Assembly (NCBI RefSeq): GCF_000982825.1
Contig: NZ_CP011047.1
Coordinates: 4,216,001-4,280,000 of the forward strand
Length of the DNA: 64,000 nt
Origin: Cronobacter sakazakii
GTDB lineage: Bacteria; Pseudomonadota; Gammaproteobacteria; Enterobacterales; Enterobacteriaceae
Direction: 5' to 3'
Numbering within the stretch: the stretch's first letter is position 1; each line of letters opens with the position of its first letter. The notes below the pieces were generated by a model, which was not told the origin of the DNA, made no database searches, and saw nothing but the letters and a program-made list of their open reading frames with translations. The position numbers and the translations under genes were made by a program. This document shows, piece after piece, positions 51,785 to 60,615 of the stretch.

Positions 51785-51836
51785 AGATCCCCTCCAGTCA
51801 GAAATGGGTAATTCGGCAGCGAAGATGATCTGATAA

Positions 51837-51852
51837 AGCAAGTGGCGTGCCA
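51837..51852 (-). promoter_or_regulatory. Sigma-54 promoter of glnK-amtB
   Basis: The minus strand reads TGGCACGCCACTTGCT, a perfect match to the RpoN consensus TGGCAC-N5-TTGCW, 52 bp before the glnK start. Confidence 0.93.
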
Positions 51853-51936
51853 GGAATAGAAAAGCGTGCGGCGACGGCAAAAACTGCGGCAAGGAAGCGG
51901 GATGAAACGAAGGGATCGCAAAGCAGAAAAGAAAAA

Positions 51937-51986
51937 CGCACCATGCGAGTGCACGGTGCGTTACATTTTTGCACCACTAAGGATGC
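51937..51986 (-). promoter_or_regulatory. NtrC enhancer sites of glnK-amtB
   Basis: Two 17-bp NtrC-like palindromes: complement of 51937-51953 (TGCACTCGCATGGTGCG) and 51970-51986 (TGCACCACTAAGGATGCG-like). Against the consensus TGCACC-N5-GGTGCA the first is strong and the second weaker. They lie 85-150 bp upstream of the sigma-54 promoter, the usual distance. Confidence 0.78.
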
Positions 51987-52015
51987 GTGTTAGCAGAACG
52001 CCTGATTTTGGTGCA

Positions 52016-53794
52016 TCAGGCGCTGAGCGGCTCCTCTTTCGCGGCGGCCTGTAGCTCTTCACCCGCAAGCTGGAGCTGATACATCTGCCAGTAGCGTCCG
52101 CGCGCCTCAAGCAGCGCCTGATGGCTGCCCCGCTCTACCGCCTGCCCGCGATGCAGCACCAGAATGGTGTCGGCTTCCACGATCGTTGAGAGGCGATGCG
52201 CGATAACCACCAGCGTCGTGTGCGGCCGAATAGCGGCCAGCGCGTGCTGAATCGCCTGCTCGGTGCCGGAATCAATATTCGCCGTCGCCTCATCAAGGAT
52301 AAGGATTTGCGGCGCATCCACCAGTACGCGCGCCAGCGCCAGCAACTGTTTCTGCCCGACGGAGAGATTATTGCCCTGCTCGCCAAGGCGGGTATGGATG
52401 CCCTCGCTCATGCCGCGCGCCAGCTCGGCCAGTTGTACCGTTTCCAGCACTTCCCAGACGCGCGCTTCGTCGATATCACGCCCGAGCGTGACGTTCGCGA
52501 AGAACGAATCGGCCAGCACGACAGGATCCTGCTGCACCATCGCCACGCCTTTACGCAGCACGCCGTGGCTGAGCGAGGCGAGCGGTCGGCCATCGAGGCG
52601 GATTTCGCCGCTGCTGAGCGGATAATACCCCATCAGCAGGCTCGCGAGCGTGCTTTTGCCGCTGCCGGTGTGACCGACCAGCGCCACGAAGTGACGGGAC
52701 GGCACCGAGAGCGAAATGTCTTTCAGCACCAGCTGATCGTCGCGATAGGCAAATGAGACGTTATCCACCTCAATCGCGCCGCTCGTCAGCGGGCGGTCGT
52801 CGTGGCCGTAATCCTGGCGCGGCCTGTCCATCAGCTCGAACACACGTTCGCCCGCCACCAGCGCCTGCTGCAAAATCGACTGCTGGGTGGTGAGTTCAAT
52901 CAGCGGCTCGTTCAGGCGGCCCAGATAGCTGATAAACGCGTAGAGAACCCCCACCTGAATCGTCCCGACGGCGGTGAAGCCGAACAGCATCAGCAGGCCG
53001 CACAGCACCAGCGCGGAAAAGAGGCTCAGCAACGGGCGCAGCAGAAAGCCGTCCAGGCGCAGCGTCTGCATTCGCGCCAGATAGTGCGAATGGCTGGCGG
53101 CGTTCATGCGCTCGCCAAAACGCGTCTGCTGGCGGAACTGCTGGATGACATTCATCCCGCTGATGACTTCATTAAAGCCGTCGTTAATGTCCGCCAGATA
53201 AGTTCGCACCCGGCGCACAATCGGCGTGCTGTAGCGCTGATAAATCATCATGACGATCAGCACCGCCGGGAAGATAGTGATAGCAACCAGCGCCATGCGC
53301 CAGTCGAGGCTGAACATCGCCACCAGCATCGCGCCGATAAGCGCGGCGCTGCGCAACACCGTCGCCACGACCGTGACGTAGAGATCGCGGATCACCTCGG
53401 TATCGTTAGTGACGCGCGAAATCAGCTGCCCCACCGGCTGCGTGTCGAACGCGCTGAGCGGCTGGCGCAGCGCAGCATCCATCACATCGGTACGCAACTG
53501 TTGCACCACGCCCACCGCCGCCTGGTTAAACAGCAGCGCCTGCCAGTAGTGCAGCCCGGCGGCGAGGATTTGCAGCAGCACATACGCGAACGCCAGCCCG
53601 GCCACCAGCCCCAGCGGCAGCTGGTTTTTCGCGACCAGGTTGTCGATGAAATAGCTGATGAGCGCGGGGCCGGTCACTTCCGCCGCGGCGGCCACCCACA
53701 GCATCAGCACCGCGCCGCCGAGCGGTTTACGCCACGGCGAGCCATACGCCAGCAAACGTTTCAGCGTCGGCCAGCTTTTTACGGTATTACGCAT
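52016..53794 (-). CDS. mdlB: ABC exporter half-subunit MdlB (SmdB)
   Basis: Half-transporter of the heterodimeric MdlAB (SmdAB) multidrug-type exporter. 592 residues: six-helix membrane domain, then NBD with Walker A GHTGSGKSTLASLLMGYY, signature LSVGQKQLLALARVL, Walker B ILILDEATANIDSGTE (canonical catalytic Glu) and switch VIAHRLSTI. Overlaps mdlA by 8 bp. The pairing of one canonical and one degenerate ATP site (see mdlA) is typical of heterodimeric exporters. Confidence 0.94.
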   Translation of the reverse strand: MRNTVKSWPTLKRLLAYGSPWRKPLGGAVLMLWVAAAAEVTGPALISYFIDNLVAKNQLPLGLVAGLAFAYVLLQILAAGLHYWQALLFNQAAVGVVQQLRTDVMDAALRQPLSAFDTQPVGQLISRVTNDTEVIRDLYVTVVATVLRSAALIGAMLVAMFSLDWRMALVAITIFPAVLIVMMIYQRYSTPIVRRVRTYLADINDGFNEVISGMNVIQQFRQQTRFGERMNAASHSHYLARMQTLRLDGFLLRPLLSLFSALVLCGLLMLFGFTAVGTIQVGVLYAFISYLGRLNEPLIELTTQQSILQQALVAGERVFELMDRPRQDYGHDDRPLTSGAIEVDNVSFAYRDDQLVLKDISLSVPSRHFVALVGHTGSGKSTLASLLMGYYPLSSGEIRLDGRPLASLSHGVLRKGVAMVQQDPVVLADSFFANVTLGRDIDEARVWEVLETVQLAELARGMSEGIHTRLGEQGNNLSVGQKQLLALARVLVDAPQILILDEATANIDSGTEQAIQHALAAIRPHTTLVVIAHRLSTIVEADTILVLHRGQAVERGSHQALLEARGRYWQMYQLQLAGEELQAAAKEEPLSA

Positions 53795-55562
53795 TCAGCG
53801 CCTCCTCGTCGTTCTCTTCCGGCGCGTCGTCCAGCGCCGCTTCGAGCTGCTGATAGCGATACATATCCCGGTACCAGCCGGGCTGTGCCGCAAGCGCCTC
53901 ATGACGCCCGCGCTGCGCCACCTGGCCGTGTTGCAGCACCAGAATTTCGCTGGCTTCGGTCAGCGCCGACAGCCGGTGCGCGCTGATGATAACCGTGCGG
54001 TTTTCGCCCCACTGGCGCAGGTTATGCAGAATCTGATGTTCAGTACGCCCGTCAACGGCGGAGAGCGCGTCATCCAGCACCAGAATTTCGGCCTCCAGCA
54101 GCAGCGCGCGGGCAATAGAGATGCGCTGCTTCTGCCCGCCGGAGAGCATCACGCCGCGCTCGCCGACTTGCGTGTCATACCCCTGCGGCAGACGCAGAAT
54201 ATCGTCATGCACGCAGGCGAGTTTCGCCGCCTGTTCTATCTCTTCCTGCGTGGCGTCCGGCTTGCCGAGCGCAATATTGCTGGCGACCGTGTCGGAGAAT
54301 AAGAACGGCGTCTGGTTGACGACGGCGAGCCGCCCGCGCCAGTCATCCAGATGCACGCGGTCAAGCGAGACGTTATGGAACGTAATCTCCCCTGCGTCGA
54401 GATCGAAATGGCGCTGAATAAGCGACAGCACGCTGGTTTTGCCGGCACCGGTCGGGCCGCACAGCCCCAGCATCTGGCCGGGTTTCAGCGTGAACTGCAC
54501 GTTACGCAGCGTATCGCGCGCGGCATGTGGATAGCGGAATTCGCGGATAGCCACGTTCAGCACACCGCGCCCGGCGGGCAGCGACGCCTGGCCATCTTTC
54601 ACTACCGGCGCCTCCGCCAGCAGCGCGCGAATGCGGCTGTACGCCGCGCTGCCGCGCTCGACAATGTTAAACATCCATGCCAGCGCCAGCATTGGCCAGA
54701 TCATCAGGCCCAGATACATCGTAAAGCTGGTGAGCTGGCCGAGCGTCAGCGTGCCATTCATCACCATCCAGCTGCCGCCGCCGATGGCCAGCAGGTTCGC
54801 CATGCCAATCGCGATATAAATCGTCGGGTCGAAACGAGCGTCCACGCGCGCCACGCGCAGGTTTTTCACGCCGGTATCGCGCGCGTCTTCAGAAAACAGC
54901 GCCGACTGTCTGTCTTCCAGGCCGAACGCTTTAATCATGCGGATACTGGTCAGGCTCTCCTGCGTTCTGTCATTCAGCGACGAAAACGCCGCCTGCGCGG
55001 CTTTGAAGCGGTGATGTAGCTGATCGCCGTAGCGCTTGATGACAATCGCCATCACCGGCATCGGCAACAGCGCCAGCAGCGTGAGCTGCCAGCTGATCTG
55101 CGTACACATGATGACCAGCACCGCGCAGCCCATCACCAGTGAATCGACCAGCGTCAGCACGCCCTCGCCGGCGGCGAAGACCACGCGATCGACATCGTTA
55201 GTGGCGCGCGCCATCAAATCACCGGTGCGATGGCGCAGATAGAATTCCGGATGCTGGCGGCTGAGCTGGCGGTAAAAATCGCGCCGCAGTTCAACGGCAA
55301 GCTGATAGGACGCGCCAAAAAGCAACACACGCCAGACGTAGCGCAGCAGATAAACCACTATCGCAATCACCACCAGCAGGCCCACCCACAGCAGCACCTG
55401 GCGCGTGGTGTAGTGGTGTTGAGTGACGCCGTCGACAACGTAGCCCACCACTTTTGGCGGCACCAGTTGCAGAATGGCGATAACAATAAGCAGGGCAACC
55501 GCGCCGAGGTAGCGACGCCACTCCCGGCTAAAATACCAGCTTAACTGAGCAAATAATCGCAC
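53787..55562 (-). CDS. mdlA: ABC exporter half-subunit MdlA (SmdA)
   Basis: Partner of MdlB. 591 residues: membrane domain (residues about 15-310), NBD with Walker A GPTGAGKTSVLSLIQRHF, signature LSGGQKQRISIARALL, Walker B LVLDDALSAVDGRTE and switch ISAHRLSALT. The catalytic Glu after Walker B is Asp, so this site is probably the weak one of the pair; E. coli MdlA has the same change. Lies 57 bp after decR, same direction. Confidence 0.94.
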   Translation of the reverse strand: MRLFAQLSWYFSREWRRYLGAVALLIVIAILQLVPPKVVGYVVDGVTQHHYTTRQVLLWVGLLVVIAIVVYLLRYVWRVLLFGASYQLAVELRRDFYRQLSRQHPEFYLRHRTGDLMARATNDVDRVVFAAGEGVLTLVDSLVMGCAVLVIMCTQISWQLTLLALLPMPVMAIVIKRYGDQLHHRFKAAQAAFSSLNDRTQESLTSIRMIKAFGLEDRQSALFSEDARDTGVKNLRVARVDARFDPTIYIAIGMANLLAIGGGSWMVMNGTLTLGQLTSFTMYLGLMIWPMLALAWMFNIVERGSAAYSRIRALLAEAPVVKDGQASLPAGRGVLNVAIREFRYPHAARDTLRNVQFTLKPGQMLGLCGPTGAGKTSVLSLIQRHFDLDAGEITFHNVSLDRVHLDDWRGRLAVVNQTPFLFSDTVASNIALGKPDATQEEIEQAAKLACVHDDILRLPQGYDTQVGERGVMLSGGQKQRISIARALLLEAEILVLDDALSAVDGRTEHQILHNLRQWGENRTVIISAHRLSALTEASEILVLQHGQVAQRGRHEALAAQPGWYRDMYRYQQLEAALDDAPEENDEEALNA

Positions 55563-55619
55563 GCGAAATTCCTGATTGGTCTGATGATAAAGCGCGGGCG
55601 TCGTGGCGAGCCAGACGGT

Positions 55620-56081
55620 TCAGCGCTTAAGCGGCAGGGCCGTGGTGTATTTTATCTGCTCCATGGCGAAGCTCGACGTGACATCTGACAGCCCCGGCAC
55701 CCGGTTGACCAGACGTTTATAAAAGTCATCATAGCTTTTCATATCGGCCACCTGTACCCGCATAAGGTAGTCGTATTCGCCCGCCATGCGCCAGAAACCG
55801 AGCACTTCCGGCATCTCCTCCACCACCGCGACAAACTGACTGTACCAGTCGCTGCTGTGATGCTGCGTTTTGATCAGCATAAAGGCGGTGAGGCCGAGGC
55901 CGAGTTTTTCCGGGTCGAGCAGCGCGACGCGCTTAATAATATAGCCGTCATCTTCAAGCCGCCGGAGCCGCTTCCAGCAGGGCGTCGTCGTCAGATTAAC
56001 GGCATCGGCGAGCGCCTGCAAAGAGAGCGTCGCGTCCTCCTGAAGCAGCGCCAGCAGTCTGCAATCAATTTTATCTAACAT
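55620..56081 (-). CDS. decR: Lrp/AsnC-family cysteine-response regulator DecR (YbaO)
   Basis: DNA-binding regulator that in E. coli activates cysteine detoxification. 153 residues: N-terminal HTH (LSLQALADAVNLTTTPCWKR, then LRRLEDDGYI) and the RAM ligand domain (KLGLGLTAFMLIKTQHHSSD, GEYDYLMRVQVADMKSYDDF). In E. coli it controls the distant cyuPA; here it is divergent from a cysteine-synthase-like gene with 115 bp between, a likely local target. Confidence 0.92.
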   Translation of the reverse strand: MLDKIDCRLLALLQEDATLSLQALADAVNLTTTPCWKRLRRLEDDGYIIKRVALLDPEKLGLGLTAFMLIKTQHHSSDWYSQFVAVVEEMPEVLGFWRMAGEYDYLMRVQVADMKSYDDFYKRLVNRVPGLSDVTSSFAMEQIKYTTALPLKR

Positions 56082-56196
56082 TACCGATTCCTGTAGAAAA
56101 TTTTTCTCTCATATCAGCAACAGGCAGGCTAAATGGCAACTTATTTTCCTGAAAGATGCTTTACGCTGGGCACAAATTGATAAACCGGAACGTATC

Positions 56197-57243
56197 ATGT
56201 CCAGCACCTGGGTTCACCACGCCATTAATGAGATCCACGCCGACGCCCGGCGATCCGCGGATACCCATTTGATCCGCTTTACCCTGCCCGCCTTTCCGGG
56301 CATCTGGTTCTATCTGAAAGATGAAAGCACGCACCCCACCGGCAGCCTGAAACACCGCCTGGCGCGCTCGCTGTTTTTATACGGCCTGAGCAACGGCTGG
56401 ATCCGCGAAGGCACGCCGATTATCGAGGCCTCTTCCGGCTCAACCGCGGTTTCGGAAGCCTGGTTTGCCCGCATGCTGGGCCTGCCGTTTATCGCCGTGA
56501 TGCCCGCCTGTACCGCACGGCGCAAAGTGGAACAAATTGAATTTTACGGCGGCCGCTGCCACTTCGTGCAGAGCGCCTGTGAAATTTACGAGGCCTCCGA
56601 GGTGCTCGCCCGCGAGCTGCGTGGCCGCTATATGGATCAGTTTACCTACGCCGAGCGCGCGACCGACTGGCGCGGCAACAACAATATCGCCGACAGTATT
56701 TTCCGGCAGATGGCAGGCGAGCCGCACCCGGTTCCTGATTACATCGTGATGAGCGCCGGTACCGGCGGTACATCGGCCACCATTGGCCGCTATCTGCGTT
56801 ATCAGGGGCACGCCACGCGCCTGATGGTGGTCGACCCTGAGAACTCGGTGTTTTACGATTACTGGCAGCAGCGCGACAGCGGACTGAAAAGCAGTGTGGG
56901 CAGCCGCATTGAAGGGATTGGCCGTCCGCGCGTCGAACCCTCTTTTATTCCCGATGTTATCGATGAAATGTTGCAGGTGCCGGATGCCGCGAGCGTGGCG
57001 GCGATGCAATGGCTTAGCGAACTGCTGGGCCGCAAAGTGGGTGCTTCCACCGGCACCAACATGTGGGGGGCGCTGCAGCTGGCCGCGCGGATGCGTGAAG
57101 AAGGCCGCAGCGGCGCTATCGTTACGCTGCTGTGTGACAGCGGAGAACGATATCTCGAAACCTATCACAACCCGGAATGGGTGGCGGCCTCGATTGGCGA
57201 TATCACGCCCTGGCGCGCGGCCATTCAGGAACTCGTGGGTTAA
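56197..57243 (+). CDS. PLP-dependent cysteine synthase-fold enzyme, probable L-cysteine desulfhydrase
   Basis: Fold-type II PLP enzyme of 348 residues. The Schiff-base Lys is in STHPTGSLKHRLARSLFL (about residue 52), the substrate loop in IEASSGSTAVSEAW, and the PLP-phosphate loop in MSAGTGGTSATIGRYL. It resembles the Cds1 cysteine desulfhydrase group (cysteine to pyruvate, ammonia and H2S) rather than CysK or CysM, as the product lacks the usual CysE-binding pattern. Divergence from decR supports a role in removing excess cysteine. ATG at 56197 follows GGAACGTATC. Confidence 0.82.
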   Translation: MSSTWVHHAINEIHADARRSADTHLIRFTLPAFPGIWFYLKDESTHPTGSLKHRLARSLFLYGLSNGWIREGTPIIEASSGSTAVSEAWFARMLGLPFIAVMPACTARRKVEQIEFYGGRCHFVQSACEIYEASEVLARELRGRYMDQFTYAERATDWRGNNNIADSIFRQMAGEPHPVPDYIVMSAGTGGTSATIGRYLRYQGHATRLMVVDPENSVFYDYWQQRDSGLKSSVGSRIEGIGRPRVEPSFIPDVIDEMLQVPDAASVAAMQWLSELLGRKVGASTGTNMWGALQLAARMREEGRSGAIVTLLCDSGERYLETYHNPEWVAASIGDITPWRAAIQELVG

Positions 57244-57261
57244 GATGGAAAGGTGAAGATC

Positions 57262-57288
57262 AAAGCGGCGAACCTTCGCCGCTTTTTA
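57262..57288 (+). terminator. Terminator of the desulfhydrase gene
   Basis: AAGCGGCGAA / TTCGCCGCTT hairpin with a following T tract, 19 bp after the stop. Confidence 0.9.
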
Positions 57289-57637
57289 TATGCATCATGC
57301 TTTTAAATTTATGTCACGCCCTGTTTATTCCAAAAATATAAAATAAAAACATTTATGAAATCTATGCATATAATTTATTGATAAAATAAAATAATACAAC
57401 CCTATCGTAATTATTGATTTTCATACTTTTGAAATAGCGAAGAATCACTTTTAAGAATTTATTAAAATCTATCTTGATAAACTCTGTATAAAATCACCTT
57501 TCTTTCTCCCGGTATACTGGACTAATGCAGCGCGCTGTTTGTGGTTAGCCAGTCTATTACTGGACATATTTCGGATCATCCCGGCCAGATTGCGCAGGGA
57601 TTGCTGGCATTCTGTAATCAGACACATAAGAGATAAT
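57289..57637 (+). other. Very AT-rich promoter region of the coiled-coil operon
   Basis: The 349 bp before the lipoprotein gene are strikingly AT-rich at 57300-57500, unlike the GC-rich genes around. This suggests H-NS silencing or acquired DNA (inference). TTGATAAACTCTGTATAAAAT-like promoter elements occur near 57475-57495. No gene or RNA is visible. Confidence 0.5.
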
Positions 57638-58075
57638 ATGTTGGACAAAAAAATCCTTTATATCGCTGCGATGATGATGTCTTTAAGCGCCTGTACCACC
57701 GCCCCTAAAAGCGCCCCGGTAAAAAGCAATGTGTCGCAGACGCCTGTCGTCCCCGCACAGCCTGCCCCGACACCGGTTGAATCCATGAATCAGTTAGCCC
57801 CCGTCAGCAGTGATACCAAACTGCGTCTTGAACGTTGCCTCGCGGAGACTAAACACCTTTCAGATATTAACCGTGAAAAATATCGTGAGCAGATCGACAC
57901 GCTATATCGCAGCATTAAAGCGACACAATATTACGCCTCTATCAGTAACGATCTGTCCAATATTATGGTGGAAACCATCACTCCGCTGTATCAATTCCGC
58001 GTCAATGACGCCTGCAATACAATTTCGCAGTCTCTTCTGGCCGAACTGAAAAAAGGCGCAGGGCTTGCTAAATGA
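57638..58075 (+). CDS. Lipoprotein of unknown function, first gene of a two-gene operon
   Basis: 145 residues. Signal and lipobox: ILYIAAMMMSLSAC, with Cys19; residue +2 is Thr, so outer-membrane sorting is likely. A Pro/Val/Ser-rich linker (KSNVSQTPVVPAQPAPTPVE) leads to a helical domain with two Cys (LRLERCLAETKHLSDINREK and FRVNDACNTISQSLLAELKK) that could form a disulfide. ATG at 57638 follows AAGAGATAAT. Its stop codon overlaps the start of the coiled-coil gene (ATGA), so the two products are probably made in balance. I do not recognise the family. Confidence 0.8.
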   Translation: MLDKKILYIAAMMMSLSACTTAPKSAPVKSNVSQTPVVPAQPAPTPVESMNQLAPVSSDTKLRLERCLAETKHLSDINREKYREQIDTLYRSIKATQYYASISNDLSNIMVETITPLYQFRVNDACNTISQSLLAELKKGAGLAK

Positions 58076-60576
58076 GAGGTGATGGGAGGAAGGGAAGCAT
58101 CAAAAGCCATAAAAGCGCGATCGCTGTTTTACTGGCGCTCGCACTGAGCGGACAATCGTCCTGGGCTGCGCAAAATAGCGCTGCCGTTCAGGGAAATGAT
58201 TTTCTGTCGTCAATTCAGCAAATCGAAGTGAAGCAGATAGACTTCCCTGCTCCCACCCATCGTCAACAAACGCCATCCGCTTCCCGGGCGCAAATCAACG
58301 ATCTACAGCAGGAGATCGCTCGCCTGAAAAAACAGCTTAAAGCTGCGGAACAAGAAAAGAAAAGCCTCAGCGCTCCCAGCGATCTTCAGGCGCAAAACAC
58401 GCAACTGCTGAAAGACAATAGCGCGCTTGCGAAAGAGAACGACCGCCTCTCCCGCAGCCTGCAAAACGCGCAGCGCGAACAAGGTGCTACCAGCACGCAA
58501 CAGGCCGCGCGCATTGAAGCGCTGGAGCAGAAAACCGCGGAGCTTCAGGCGTCGCTTGCCAGCAAAACCGAAGCACTGGCGCAACTCAAAAAATCAAGCA
58601 ACAGCCAGGCGGCGAGCGAAAGCGCACTGCAAAAACAGATTGCGCGTCTTGAAACAGAAAAAGCCGCCATCACAGAGCGCAATACGCAAGACACCGCGCG
58701 TTTTAACCGCGACATGCAGGCACTGCGCAATGAACTGAATAAGCGCGCTAATGAACTGGTGGCGCTGAAAAATACAGGCGATAAACGCGCGCAGAGCGAA
58801 AGTGCGCTGCAAAAACAGCTTGCACAGCTGGAAAAAGAGAAAACGGCGCTGACGGCGCAAAGTGCGCAGAGCATCGATGCCGCTAATAAAAAAGCACAGG
58901 CGCTGCAGGCAGAGCTTGATAAACGCACCGCCGAACTCGCCGCGCTCCAGAAGACAGGCAGCGAGCACGAGAAGAGCCAGACCTCGCTGCAAAAGCAACT
59001 CACGCAGCTTGAACAAGAAAAAGCGGCGCTGACGGCGCAAAGTGCGCAGAGTCTCGAAGCCTCGAATAACAAAGCGCAGGCGCTGCAGGCAGAGCTTGAT
59101 AAACGCACCGCCGAACTCGCCGCGCTCCAAAAGGCAGGCAGCGAGCGCGAGAAGAGCCAGACCGCGTTGCAAAAACAGCTTGCACAACTGGAGCGCGAGA
59201 AAGCGGCGCTGACGGCGCAAAATGAGAAGAGCATCGGTGCACTGAACAAACAGCTCGCGCAGCTTGAGGAAGAGAAAGCCTCGCTCACCGAGCAGAACAA
59301 CCTGCTGATGAAGAACAGCTCGCTTAGTAAAGAAGAAAAAGCGAAACAGCAAAAAGCGCAGGCGGAGCAGACCGCGTTGCTTGAGAAAAATCAGGCGGCA
59401 GAAGCCGCGCTTAAGGCGCAGATCGCCGCTCTTACGGAAAAACTCAACGCCTCGACAACGCTTGCCGCCACCTCGCAGGAAAAAGTCGCGGCCCTGGCCT
59501 CAGAGCTTGCCAGCCTGAAAGGCAGCCAGAGCGAAAAAGCGCAGGCGCTGCAGAGTCAGCAACAGCAGGCCGCGCAGATTGCCGCGGCAAAAGAAGCGCT
59601 CACTCAGCAGCTTGCTGCCGCCCAGGCAGATATCGCCACACTAAAGCAGTCGCTGGCAGACAAAGAAAGTCGTTTACAGCAGTCGGATAAAGCGCTGCTC
59701 GCGCTGAAAGAAGAGGCACAGTCGGCCAAAGCGCTGACTACCGCCTCCGCCACCAGCCAGCAAAAAACACAGGCTGAGCTGGATACGCTTAAACGCGCGA
59801 ATGAAGAACTTAACGCCAAACTGGCCAGCCTGAGCGCGCAAACCGAGGCGCAAAAAGCGCAGGCCGAGAAAGAAAAAGCGGAGTTGCTGGCGCAGGCAGA
59901 AAAACTGAAATCCGACGCGGCAACGCAGGTGCAAACAGTGGCGGCGACGAAAGCGGAACCGGAAGTCAGCGCCGCGGCGCTTAAAGATAAAGCCAATAAG
60001 CAGTCCTATGCGAACGGCGTGATGTTCTCAAGGCTGGTGCAAAAGAGCATGGATCAGATGGCTGATCTTGGCATTAAAACCAATCTCCCCATCCTGCTGG
60101 CAGGCATTAAAGACGGCCTGGCGCAAAAAGTCGCGGTCGAGCCAAAAACGCTGCTGTCGCTGCATGAGTCGATGCTGAAAGAGCTTTCCAGCCGCGAAGA
60201 GAAGAAATATCAGGCGGGTATTGATCAGCTTGAAAAAGCCACCGCGAAGAAAAAACTGCTCAAGCGTAATAAATCGCTGTTCTTTGTGCAGGCGAAGGCT
60301 GGCAAAAAAGCCATCGCACCGGGCGAGACCGTTAACGTCACGTTTAAAGAGGCAACGTATGAAGGCCGCGTGATCAACAATAACGCCAATGTGCCGGTCA
60401 CCTATGACGAAAACCTGCCGTATATCTTCCAGCAGGCGCTGGAGCTCGGTAAACGGGGCGGTGTGATGGAGGTTTACTGCTTCGCAGGCGATCTCTATAA
60501 CCCGGATACCATGCCGCCGGATCTCTTCAACTATTCGCTGATGAAGCTGACAGTGACCATTAGCGGCGGAAAATAA
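58072..60576 (+). CDS. Large periplasmic coiled-coil protein with FKBP_N-like C-terminal domain
   Basis: 834 residues. An N-terminal signal peptide (AIAVLLALALSGQSSWAAQ), then a Gln/Lys/Ala/Glu-rich coiled coil from about 70 to 640 with three near-identical 60-residue repeats at about 244-390. The C-terminal part (about 645-834) opens with YANGVMFSRLVQKSMDQMAD, LGIKTNLPILLAGIKDGLAQ and continues LFFVQAKAGKKAIAPGETVN; the first stretch resembles the N-terminal dimerisation domain of FkpA/FklB, and the rest lacks a clear FKBP active site. No membrane helix. Probably bridges periplasmic components with the lipoprotein upstream. Function unknown. Confidence 0.8.
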   Translation: MRGDGRKGSIKSHKSAIAVLLALALSGQSSWAAQNSAAVQGNDFLSSIQQIEVKQIDFPAPTHRQQTPSASRAQINDLQQEIARLKKQLKAAEQEKKSLSAPSDLQAQNTQLLKDNSALAKENDRLSRSLQNAQREQGATSTQQAARIEALEQKTAELQASLASKTEALAQLKKSSNSQAASESALQKQIARLETEKAAITERNTQDTARFNRDMQALRNELNKRANELVALKNTGDKRAQSESALQKQLAQLEKEKTALTAQSAQSIDAANKKAQALQAELDKRTAELAALQKTGSEHEKSQTSLQKQLTQLEQEKAALTAQSAQSLEASNNKAQALQAELDKRTAELAALQKAGSEREKSQTALQKQLAQLEREKAALTAQNEKSIGALNKQLAQLEEEKASLTEQNNLLMKNSSLSKEEKAKQQKAQAEQTALLEKNQAAEAALKAQIAALTEKLNASTTLAATSQEKVAALASELASLKGSQSEKAQALQSQQQQAAQIAAAKEALTQQLAAAQADIATLKQSLADKESRLQQSDKALLALKEEAQSAKALTTASATSQQKTQAELDTLKRANEELNAKLASLSAQTEAQKAQAEKEKAELLAQAEKLKSDAATQVQTVAATKAEPEVSAAALKDKANKQSYANGVMFSRLVQKSMDQMADLGIKTNLPILLAGIKDGLAQKVAVEPKTLLSLHESMLKELSSREEKKYQAGIDQLEKATAKKKLLKRNKSLFFVQAKAGKKAIAPGETVNVTFKEATYEGRVINNNANVPVTYDENLPYIFQQALELGKRGGVMEVYCFAGDLYNPDTMPPDLFNYSLMKLTVTISGGK
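58801..59240 (+). repeat. Internal 180-bp tandem repeats in the coiled-coil gene
   Basis: Units begin at 58801, 58981 and 59161 (the last is partial). Each encodes 60 residues of the form LQKQLAQLEKEKTALTAQSA, then AQALQAELDKRTAELAALQK. Long stretches are identical at the DNA level, for instance CAGGCGCTGCAGGCAGAGCT, including synonymous positions, so duplication is recent or maintained by recombination. The copy number could vary among strains. Confidence 0.92.
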
Positions 60577-60600
60577 AAAAAGCCGGGGGTTCCCCCGGCT
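60574..60600 (-). terminator. Terminator facing cof (and the coiled-coil gene)
   Basis: AGCCGGGGG / CCCCCGGCT hairpin; on the minus strand it is followed by TTTTTTT, 15 bp after the cof stop. It also directly follows the coiled-coil stop on the plus strand, with a poorer T tract. Confidence 0.85.
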
Positions 60601-60615
60601 TGCTGGAATGCCTCA

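Noticed and set aside
52802..53986. 394-codon open frame antisense to mdlB/mdlA
   Set aside because: His/Gln/Arg-rich translation typical of a shadow frame; it crosses the junction of two real genes.
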